Assembly (NCBI GenBank): GCA_007922225.1
Contig: ML679961.1
Coordinates: 6,183,702-6,247,701 of the forward strand
Direction of reading: 5' to 3'
Length of the DNA: 64,000 bases
DNA from: Emydura subglobosa
Lineage: Eukaryota > Chordata > Testudines > Chelidae
The notes under the pieces were generated by a model. It worked only from the letters and a program-made list of their open reading frames with translations. It made no database searches and was not told the origin of the DNA. Positions 36,001 to 48,000 of this stretch are shown one piece after another (position 1 is the stretch's first letter; each line of letters starts with the position of its first letter). Both the position numbers and the translations under genes were made by a program.

Positions 36001-39000
36001 GCAACAAAAATTATTAGGGGTATGGAATGGCTTCCATAACAGAAGAGATTAAAAACACTGGGACTGTTCATCTTAGAAAAGAGATGACTAGAAGGGGATA
36101 TGATAGAGGTCTACAAAATCATGAATGGTGTGGAAAAAGTGAATAAGAAAGTGTTATTTACCCCTTCACATAACAAAAGAAGCAGACCCTCAGCCAATGA
36201 AATTAAGAGGCAGCAGGTTTAAAACAAACATAAGAAAATACTTCTTTATACAACACACAATCAAGCTGTGAAACTTGCTGCCAGGAGATGTTGTGAAGGA
36301 CAAAAATATAACTGGGTTCAAAAAAGAATTAGATAAGTTTATGGAGGATACTGCCACTTTTTAGCAACTTGGTTATCCATCAGCATGCTGAGACAAGACA
36401 GTTGTAATTCTAACTTTAAATTCACAGTAAATAAATATTGAGACGTTTTTCTTACTAAAAGTGCTTTCAGAACGCTGGCCTGGGCAAAATTAATTCAGGA
36501 TTTTGGTTCAAAGTTTATATGCTCAGTTTCGGAACAACAGTAGAAAGAAAATGGCAGCAGAGTGATTAAAATGACCCTATAAATCAATTTCTCTCTGTTT
36601 TAAACAGTTTTTATTTTCTGAAATTTATGATACCCTTTTGAAATTTGAAAGTAAAATTTATTTTCCCTGTGCTTTTCGTTCTTCTCCATTTGGTATACAC
36701 TCATTTTTTTCCTGGAACTGAATGGAGATTAACACAGATGTTAGCAGAAACAACTTCAATTTATAGAGCACTTTATCATTCAGAAACGACTTTGTGCATT
36801 ATCAACAACCTCAGCACATCTGAGTGTATTTTTAATTAACTGCTGCTGCTGTAAAGCCAGCAAGGATGGCACTACAGGACTGGAGGATGTGGGAAAGGGC
36901 AAGACTTTTGTTCCCAGAGAATGGCTACTCTTGAATAAAAAGCCATCACCACCATTGCTTATTCTCTTTTTAAATCCAACATCTTTTACAATCCAGAGAT
37001 ATTTTCCAAGCAGACTATAACAATTTTAAAAGTAGGTCAAATTTGGGGCCTAAATTATTTGATTGTCTCTTTGTAACAAAATTCTAATACCAATTTCAAA
37101 GAAGATTTAGATCCGCAGACCCCGTAGTCTCCCTCAATTTTATATAATCCTAGTACAAAGCAGCTTAACTACTAGAGTTTGAAGCTCAAAGTTTCTGGAA
37201 GATGAAAGTACCGCTACTACAAATAAAAACCTTTATAAGGTACTAGTGACTGCAAAAATTAAACAGCTCAAAATAAGCTTTCATTAGCTTAACCAGAAGG
37301 TTAATATCCTGAAACAGCTATTTTCTACATAAGGATAAATGCATTATTCCCATAATGCACATAACAAAGGTTATTCAGAAATTAGTTTGCTTTATATCGG
37401 ATGGAAACCTATTATGAATTGTAATGTAGTTTAGGGAAGAAATTATTTCAAACCCAAGCAATACATTTTTTGGTTCTCTTTTTTTCCTTCCTGTGACCTA
37501 CCAAAAACTTGCTAAGTGTCTTGAAATCCTGAGTACAGAATTAAATTGACCCCAAAAGAAAATGTTCACAGAAGTCATCCTGAGAATCTTAGTTTCTAGC
37601 ATCCTTTTACAATAAGTGATCTAGCCCCAATCATAGTACATTAACTCTTTGGTTAGACAGGAAAACTAATCCTCTACAAAAACTGCAAATAACTATATAG
37701 ATAAAGCCTTACAAAAATGTTCAAGGCTTATAATCACGCTCAAAATTGCTTTGAAATAATAGCAAAACTTTTGTCCAGCACTGAAGACAGGCTATTACTA
37801 CTTTCATAAGCAATAACAGTAAGATCCACCAGCTTTGTTTTGGTTTGCAGGGAAGCAGATTTTGTGGGTATGCTGTGCCATCAACTCTGCTCTCATGTAC
37901 AGCTTTGTTCTTGGAAGTTGGAATGGGCTTTAAATATACATGAACCCTGCATTTCAGAACACAGCCCTCTGGGTTCATAGAATCATAGAATATTAGAGTT
38001 GGAAGGGACCTCAGGAGGTCATCTAGTCCAACCCCCTGCTCAAAGCAGGACTAACCTCAGCTATATCATCCCAACCAGGGCTTTGTCAAGCCTCAGCTTA
38101 AAAACCTCTAAGGATGGAGATTCCACCACCTCCCTAGGTAACCTATTCCAGTGCTTCACCACCCTCCTAGTAAAAAACTTTTTCCTAATGTCCAATCTAG
38201 ACCTCCCGCCCTGCAACTTGACACCGTTGCTCCTTGTTCTGTCATCTGCCACCACCGAGAACAGCCTAGCCCCATCCTCCCTGGAACCCCCTTTCAGGTA
38301 GTTAAAGGCCGCTATCAAATCCCCCCTCACTCTTCTCTTTTGCAGACTAAACAAGCCCAGTTCCCTCAGCCTCTCCTCATAAGTCCTGTGCTCCAGCCCC
38401 CTAATCATTTTGGTTGCCCTCCACTGCACTCTCTCCAACTTGTCCACATCCTTTTTGTAGTGGGGGGCCCAAAACTGGACACAATATTCTAAATGCGGCC
38501 TCACCAATGCCGAATAGAGGGGAATAATCACTTCCCGTGACCTGCTGGCAATGCCCCTCCTAATGCAGCCCAATATGCCATTAGCCTTCTTGACAACCAG
38601 GGCACACTGCTGACTCATATCCAGCTTTTTATTCACCATTACCCCCAGGTCCCTTTCTGCAGAGCTGCTGCCCAGTTCGTCAGTCCCCAGTCTATAGCTG
38701 TGCATGGGATTCTTCCTTCCTAAGTGGAGGACTCTGCACTTATCTTTGTTGAACCTCATTAGTTCATATATAGCGGATTGCCAAACTCGTATCCCTAATG
38801 CAGCCCTGATTTTAGAAAGGTTGGTAGTTTTAAGTGTCAGAGGAAATTTTTATAAAGGAGAAAAATAGTATTTTTAAAGAGATTGTGGGATTGGGTATGT
38901 GACGGGATCCTCGGCATACAACCTGGAACTGTGGGACCGCTGTGGCCCCTTAACTCTCCATCTTGGGTTATCTCACACAATGCCAATGACTAGCAGCCAG

Positions 39001-42000
39001 CCTCTCCAGGCGCTGTGATCACTCAGCCATCAGCATGTGAAGACCTACGCCCAGCTAAATTGCATGAAGGCTTTTCAAGCCACTCATGAATACACAGAGA
39101 CACACCAACCAGTCGCCTTAGCCTCGCACCCCAGAAATAATTGTACTTATACTGCTCAAGGCTCCCTTGGACAGGGCAAGTTCATTAATTAGCTCGCCAC
39201 TCTGACAAAAAGGTAGTTGACATGCAACAGCCCCAGTTAACCTGAGCGGAGATTCCCCAAGCACTTCAACCAAAAATACTATTTTATGTAAAATATAAAA
39301 ACAATTTATTAACTACAGAAAGATAAATTTTAAGTGATTATAAGTAGCAGGCATAGAGATGAATGTTGGTTACCCAAGAAATAAAAATAGAAACACGTCT
39401 AACTTTAACAGACTAAGCAAGATTTGAATCACTCTCTCTTACCCTAACAGACATTACAGGCAGCTCACAGTTCTCAATACACAGACTGAACTCCCTTCAA
39501 GCCTGGGACCAGTCTCCCTACTTCAAAGTCTTTGAGCGAATCCCAACCTCACAACATATTTCAGTAACACATACACAGCAAAACTTCATAACTTCAGATA
39601 CAATGACAGCACGTACAATTCAACAGGATATTAATATTCAACAGATCAAGACTTTTTAAGGCATACTCTGTACAAAACATATCAATCATATTACAGTGGT
39701 GATGTGGGGGTTCCAGGGTATTGCTCTGAGGTACAGAGTGGCACAGGGTACTTTTAGGGTCCCTTTAAAAACATATAAAAAGGCACACTATATAAAAAGT
39801 TCCTATGGCCTCCCTTGTCAACAGTTGTGTGACACAGACAATTATGGAGGACATTTATCTTTGACAAAATAGGATTTTCCCACAGTGTGCCTTATCACCA
39901 AAAAAGAGGCTAGGATTTTAGATGTTAGAAAAGATGACGTTTCAGAAGCACGTATTTACACATACGTGCTTAAGATAATACTAGGTAGAAGTTACCGCTG
40001 TTACAGTATTATATCCAGAATCAATTACTTGTATTACAAAGAGGCCAGTCAGACTTACAGCACTAGAGCAAGGAAGTGTTACTCTATGCAGTTAGGTACA
40101 ACTACAATTACGTTAAGTCCAACTCTTTCAAAATTAACATAAGCGTATTAGGAGCAAGGAAAAAATAATGCTTGCTTTATCTTAAACTGTCAGTTCATGA
40201 GGAGGCATAGGATAATAGTCAATCCACAATCCTTCTGGTATACTTGGTTGCACACAGATATAAAATGTACTCCATAGGCATGTCAACGTTGATGCCAGGC
40301 TCCAAAAGAGCTCTCCTATCCCTAAACAATGTCATTTCAGATATATGACTTAATTAAGTTCTCTCAAACAATATAACTTGTAATTATGTACTATAAAATC
40401 TAACCATGAACTAACACAGCATGTCTAATATTACTTGGAAAACAGGGCATATTACTATTCTCTGTAACCAGTCCACAGTCCCAAGTTTAATTCACTTCCC
40501 ACTGTGGTAAAACTATAAACTTAAATAATAAAAGTGATGAAGAGGACATTATTGTGACCACAACTCATTAGTTAAATCCCAACACACATCAATCAGGTTT
40601 GTTTGACCTTAGGTTTTTGGTACAGAGGATTGCGTCCTTCAGTGATAAAAAAGTACCAGATAGTGCAGTAATGAAAAAAGTATCTGTGGAAAAGTTAATT
40701 TTTTTTTTCTGCACCACTACATCCAATAAACATTGGACTCAATCAAAGGTTTAAAAGTAAGGGGATTATTCCATTTACAGCTGATAATATATACAGACCA
40801 CAAAAGAAAGTGGGAGCACAACTCCTTATGTAATCTTATTCCTGGTATGTTATGGAATAAATCTAATGCTAGTATCTAAAGGGAGGTCAAGCTTTAGGAT
40901 TTAGGTCAAGCTCGTGGCAACTGGGGGAGGTCCCTGATGACTGGAAAAAAGCAAATATAGTGCCCATCTTCAAGAAAGGAAAGAAAGAGGATCCAGGGAA
41001 CTACAGACCAGTCAGCCTCACCTCAATGCCTGGAAAAATCATGAAGCAGGTTCTCAAGGAATCCATTTTAAGGCACTTGGAAGAGAGAAAGGTGATCAGG
41101 AACAGTCAACATGGATTCACCAAGGGAAAGTCATGCCTGACCAACCTGATTGCTTTCTATGAAGAGGTGACTGGCTCTGTGGATGTGGGGAAAGTGGTGG
41201 ACGTGATATATCTTGGCTTTAGCAAAGCTTTTGATACGGTCTCTCACAGTATTCTTATCAGCAAGTTAAAGAAGGATGGGTTGGATGAATGGACTATAAA
41301 AAGGATAGAGAACTGGCTAGAGCATAGGGCTCAACGACTAGTGATCAATGGCTCCATGTTTAGCTGGCAGCAGGTCACAAGCGGAGTGCCCCAGTGGTCA
41401 GTCCTGGGGCCGGTTTTGTTCAACATCTTCATTAATGATCTAGAGGATGGGGTAGATTGCACCCTCAGCAAGTTTGCAGATGACACTAAGCTAGGGGGAG
41501 TGGTAGATACCCTGGAAGATAGGGATAGGATACAGAAGGACCTAAACAAACTGGAGGATTGGGCCAAAAGAAATCTAATGAGGTTCAACATGGACAAGTG
41601 CAAAGTCCTGCACTTTGGACGGAAGAATCCCATACACAGCTACAGACTGGGGACCGATGAGCTAGGCAGCAGTTCTGCAGAAAAGGACCTGGAGGTTACA
41701 ATGAATAAGAAGGATGAGAGTCAGCAGTGTGCCTTGGTTGCCAAGCAGGCTAATAGCATATTGGGCTGCATTAGTAGGAGCATTGCCAGCAGATCACGGG
41801 AAGTGATTATTCCCCTCAATTCAGCATTGGTGAGGTCGCATTTGGAGTACTGTGTCCAGTTTTGGGCCCCCCACTACAAAAAGGATGTGGACAAGTTGGA
41901 GAGAGTCCATCGGAGGGCAACAAAAATGATTAGGGGACTGGAGCACAAGACTTATGAGGAGAGGCTGAGGGAACTAGGCTTGTTTAGTCTGCAGAAGAGA

Positions 42001-45000
42001 AGAATGAGGAGATATTTGATAGCAGCCTTTAACTACCTGAAAGGGGGTTCCAGGGAGGATGGAACTAGGCTGTTCTTAGTGGTGGCAGATGACAGAACTA
42101 GGAGCAACAGTCTCAAATTGCAGTGGGGGAGATCTAGGCTAGACATTAGGAAAAAAATTTTCACAAGGAGGGTGGTGAAGCACTGGAATGGGTTACCTAG
42201 GGAGGTGGTGGAATCTCCATCTTTAGAGGTTTTTAAGCTGCGGCTTGACAAAACCCTCGCTGGGATTATTTAGCTGAGGTTAGTCCTGCTTCGAGCAGGG
42301 GGTTGGACTAGATGACCTCCTGAGGTCCCTTCCAACTCTATGATTCTATGATTTAAAGTATTCAGTAACTTTTTCCCCAAAGGAGATGATTTTAGGGCAC
42401 AACCGCCAATGATAAAAGTATATGCAATTTTATTGCATATATTATGCTATGTCTCTGTTAATGCAAGTCATGGGAGGTGATAATACTGCTCTACTTGGCG
42501 CTGGTTAGGCCTCAGCTGGGATACAGTGTACAGTTTTGGTCACTAATGTATAGAAAAAATGTAGAGAAACTGGAAAGGATCCAGAGGTGAGCCACAAAGA
42601 TGATCAAAGGGATGGAATGCAAACCATATGAGCAAAGGCTGAAGGAACTGGGTATATTTTGTTTAGAAAAAGAGGAGATTAAGGGGAAATAGGATAGCAG
42701 TCTTCAGGTACTTGAAAGGCTGCCATAAAAAAAGATGGACAAAAGTTGTTCTTTTGCCATAGAGGGCAGAACAAGAGGCAATGGGTTCAAACCTCAGCAC
42801 AACAAATTTAGATTAAATCTCAGGAAAAACTTCCTAACGATAAGAACAGTAGGTCAATGGAACAAAGTGCCTCTGGAGGCTGTGGAAGCTTCTTCACTGC
42901 AAGTTTTCAAAAGGAGGCTAAATAGCCATCCAGCAAATCTTGCATTTTGACAACAAATCTTTTGGCAGAGAGTTAGAAGGGACCACAAGGATCGTCTAGT
43001 CTAACCCTATGATTCTATGATATACCCCTATGAGCACAGCCTCCCCCAGCACTCTGAGTAGCTGATGTTTCTTGCACTTAACCAGGAGGAAGTCAAATAC
43101 CTTTCAGTTTGTACTTTAACCAACATTTCTCTAATCAAATGAAATGATGCACTTTTGCCTCAAAATCTGCAAGTGGCTGGTTCTCCCTAAATTAACTTCC
43201 TCCCTGAATCTGCTTCCCATTTCTGAATATAGTTTACCCTACTGTCATTCAATAGTTTATTGAAGGAAGAATATAGTCTTGATACACCAAGCAGGATCAA
43301 AACCTGATTTCTGTTTTTGTTAAGAATTGAGTATTTTGTTTTTATAGGCTGATTGTCAGGAGGCAAACTAGACTTTTAAGAGGTGGTTCAAGATTTCCTC
43401 TGGCGTTGTTCCTGGTTCAACCTAGGACCACAGCATTCTAGTTCATGTAGTCCAGTGGGAACACAGGCTATGTAGACTGGAATATAAGTAACAGTGGGAG
43501 AGATCAGGATTTGCTGGTGGGTAAATCTAGGCACATAGCCTGGGAGGATGTCTTGGAAGCAGCCTTGAAGGATAGTACCCGGAGTTCGAGCCCCACCCAG
43601 GACTATTTTTTTAGTCTCAGTCCTGTCCCGCCTCACCCACTCCAACAGATTTTCTTGCATTCTTTTCCTGCTCCCACCCGCAAAAACCTTAGATCCCACA
43701 AGAGAGATTGCTCCATGCTACTAAAAACAAAAAGCAATACCCAACCACTTACTTAAGAATATATCTATAAAAGAAACAGAATCCAGACACAATTTTAATG
43801 TGGTAAACTGACAAGAGATTTAGTGTTTTCCCATTTTGCCCTCCCAATCCCGCCCACAACAAAGTACATTTTATCCGCTCCTGCTCTTATGATAGCAGGT
43901 CCTGTGAGACCCGTGGTCCAGTTCCACTGCAGGGCTCTACCCTGAGTCAAGGGAAATGTCTTGAGCTAGAGACTGGGAACACACCCGGAGGAAGACCAGT
44001 GGTATAAAGGACAAGATTTTGAGCTCCTGAACAAATAGAGAGTAGCCTCTGCACTAAGGGATTAAAGTTGTTGGACTCGTTTTACCCTGGGAAAGGGGGA
44101 GATGTTGTGGTCTGGCCAAAGAGCTAAATAATTCAACCAAAGATGGGGAAACAGAAGCCCCTGAATCGGATGATAGAAAAGTAAGCCACCTGCTGATTCT
44201 GGAGATAATAAATATTTGAGGGCAGGAGGGAACAGTTAAATGGACAAGGATCCAAGAGCTGTCAAATGCACAGAAGGTTGCAGTTAAACATCTGCAGTTC
44301 CCTTTGACTTCAGCTGGAATTACAAGTGCCCAGCATCTATGAAAATAAAACCTAAATATTTAGTGTGAATGTATGCCAGCCCAGAGACCCTAACAGATTT
44401 GACCTAGTCTAACAAAGAAAAAGAGAAAATATTACTCCCCCAACTATAACTCCTGAAAATAGTGTAATGGCTAAATTCTGTATGACCTAACTGTAAGTGA
44501 GAAATTGCAATTCAGTAAAACCATCCTATGTACATTCTTTGAACTCTAAGTCCCTATCCCTGGCGGCAGGAAAGATATCATGAGCTCCCACCAAAAAGAA
44601 GGACCCCCGGTAGTTTTTTCGGCAGCGGGTAAGACATTGCTAGCTGCCGCCGAAACAGATGATGCAGCGAGATTTTTTGGCAGAGAGTAAGGCAGTGAGG
44701 GTAAGTCCATTTTAATCCAGAGTGGCCTGAAAATTCCCTGGGTGCACACACTAATGTAATGTGCTGCGTGCACCTATGCCTCAATCCATTACACTAATAT
44801 GTCTGGGTGCTAAAAGTCCCATTATAACAGGCATGTGTCAGCTACCCCAGACCATTCATTGCATTGTAATTTCTGTACATTTAAAAAAAAAATCTCTTCT
44901 CACAGAGCACGTATCCATGCTTGACTTACACTCTCGAGAGTCTGTCTACAGGAAATGTGGCTCTAACTGACGCAAAATCATTTAAAGCAGAGGGAGCCCA

Positions 45001-48000
45001 GAAGTTTTGGCACAGAACTAGAAGAGTTCTATGCAGGGTAGATGGAAAAATCATCAGAAGGCCAGAATAAGCAGAGCTCTGAAAAGGCAGAAATAACATA
45101 GGGTATAACAGGTGGTGATGTTTAAATATTAATGATCCGTTCCAGGAGGCATGGCTATCAGTGTTGGTACACTCAGTCACCTTTGGCAAACTTCTTAGCT
45201 AAAAGTCCAATAAACAGGATTAATTACTTCAGTTTATCTTAATTTCTTAAATTCAGAAGCCTCATATCCCCAAAAAATGGTCTCTCAGAAGTTAATTTTT
45301 TATCTACTACACTAATGAACTGCTGATGGCCTATGTTAAGTTCTAAACATTCTCTGCCACTACACACACATTTAGCGGTTTAAAATGAATGAGATTATTA
45401 AATTTCAAAATTTTAACTCAAAGACATTTGACTATTTTGATTGGTTAAAGTCCCATACAACAGAATAAGCTTTTAGTGACCCCTCCCCCATATACTCACA
45501 ACTCCTAAGAATGCATGTACCAAACACCAACATTCAGGTTCAGCTGATATGTGGAAATTAAATCAGATAATCATTCACCCCATTACAAGCATATTATATT
45601 ACTTAAGAGTTTCCCAAACTGAGGTTCATGACCTCGACAAAAATCACAGAAGGGGCTCATGGGAGGTCATGCAAAAAATGTAAAACTGCAAAAAATAAAA
45701 ATTTTAAAATGATAAATGGTAACAACAAAACCTTGTAAGGGTGTAATGTAACCTAAGAAGCCTAGCTAGTGGTTTAGCATAAACTACTCTACTAGTTGAT
45801 GCAAGAATTTGCAGCAGGCTGCTAGAGTTTCTGTTAATAGAGCATTAAACCTGTACTTGCATGCACATGAATTTATCATATACAGAGGAGTACACACCAT
45901 ACTAAAAAATTATGACAATGGAAAAATACCTATGTGAAGCTGCACCAAGATGCATGACAGAAGAATGCTTGTCTAAGACATTTCAGGAAACAATCAAAGA
46001 TTTCTATATTCTGTGGCAATGGTCTACTACAGAAGTCTTCAATCTGTGGGGCATGTCCCCCTAGGGGAATGTTAGGAAGAACGTTGGGGGGCACAGCAGG
46101 GCCCAGGGCCAACCTCCTTGGGGAGCAGGGAGGGAGCACTGCCCCGCTCTGCCCCAAACTCTGCTCCGGCCCTGGTTGCCGGCCGCAGTTCTCCAGCTTG
46201 GCCCTTGGCTCTGCTCTCAGTCTCGGCTACCGCGGCCTGGGCCCCCGGGCCTACGAACCCAGTCTCAGGCCACTGTTCCCAACTCAGCCCCCAGCTGCTG
46301 CAGCCCCACTCCCAGCCACAACCCCCGGCCCTGACCATGGCACTGCCCCCAGCCCCAGCTGGAGGAGGGTGGGGGGTATAGACAAGGGTAAGTGGGGCCA
46401 TGACCTAAAAAGTTTGGGGACCACTGCTCTACTGAAATCTGCACAGATGGTGCCAATGCCATACAGGTAAGAAAAGCTCTTAGCCCTGGTCTACACTTAC
46501 CTGGAGATTCATCGGCAGTCGACAGGAGTTACGCACAGTACGCAGAGTAGCTTGCGTAACTCACGTCAACTGCTGCGCTTCCCTTCTGCGTGGTATCTTC
46601 ACTGTGCTGCGCTACTTGAGGGGGTGGTTTTACTCAGTCGACTTCCTGATCGATTGAGCGGGTCTACACTGACCGCTCAAATTGATCCAAAAAGATTGAT
46701 CTGGCGTCAGTATAGACATGCCCTTAGTCACATGGATTAAAAACATTGAGCCTAATGCCTCATGGTTTCATTTATGTACATCAGCAAGCTCTCGCTTTGA
46801 AGAAAATGCCCGTAAACCTGTCCCAGGTGATTCACAACAGCTACATTGAGGGCCATTCAATGATTTCTCAACTTTTTGCACTACCCAGTAATGACACTGT
46901 TTCCTTTCACCAGCAACTTCCCCCACACAGATATACAGTGGCCTTCATGTAGGCATGCAAAATTAGAAGTCAAGTTTCAAAAACTTGTCCCTTTATATAC
47001 TAACTGGGTAAAAAACAAAATTAAAAAATCCCAGAATCCCTGAAAGGGTCACACACATTATTTTACAATCGTAGGATTTGGAGAAGAAATTTTCCATACT
47101 CCAGGCACTCAGCCCACTGAATATATCGAAGATACTAATCAGCATTCCAAACTGGGCATCCCACAACATGTGTTCCAAGTTATAAGGGATTTCATGGTTC
47201 TAAAATACAGCAAAGTTGACCCCCAAATTCCAGAAATGATGAATTAAGTCCAGGATTCCATTCTCTTGGGCCCTCAGACATGGAAAGTTTGTTTTAAGTA
47301 TTCCTTGTGGAGGGAAGTCCAGTTTTATATCATGGAAATCCCTTTGAATGCTCTCCACTACTGAAGAAAAACAGTTTTGAGCATTTCCATATACTCAGAT
47401 GCTCATATGTTGGAGACAGACATTTCTAGGTGACTACTGAGAAACGAAAGCCATGCGTAAGCTTTTCACATCATGTTAAATGTCCATGGAATAAGGAAAA
47501 TATAAATGAGAAATCACACCTAGGTTTCTCACATATATAGGAACTCTAGTTCAAGATAGCAAACAATGGCTTTTTAATATTTAAAGCTGCATTTTGTATT
47601 AATCTGGTTTGCTTTAGCAGTCTCATTTCAATAGTTATAGCAGGATACAGTTATCTTGAAATGGTTATATATACTATATTCACATGCTTTCCTTTCAAAA
47701 TAATTGTATGTGCACACACACACACTGTTTTTCATGTGAATTTAGTGCTTGTGAAAGATGACAGCTTGACAGCCCTGGAGACTAAAGCCAATTATTTAAC
47801 CCCAAAACAGGTACAGCAATGTTAGGCCAAGCTTCCCTCACACTGTTCTGCCTACCTGCCTTCACCTTTAGTTAGTTAGAGGGACCACCTCAGAAGGCAA
47901 GAGTAGTTTTCACTCCACACCATTCAATGCTGGGCCTTTGCTGAGCCTCTTAAGGAGACTCTACAATGTGGAGATCTGCCCACTGAGAGCTGAAATACAG

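Noticed and set aside
46069..46470. 133-codon and neighbouring Pro/Ala-rich frames
   Set aside because: They fall in the GC-rich interior of a hAT element with readable termini.
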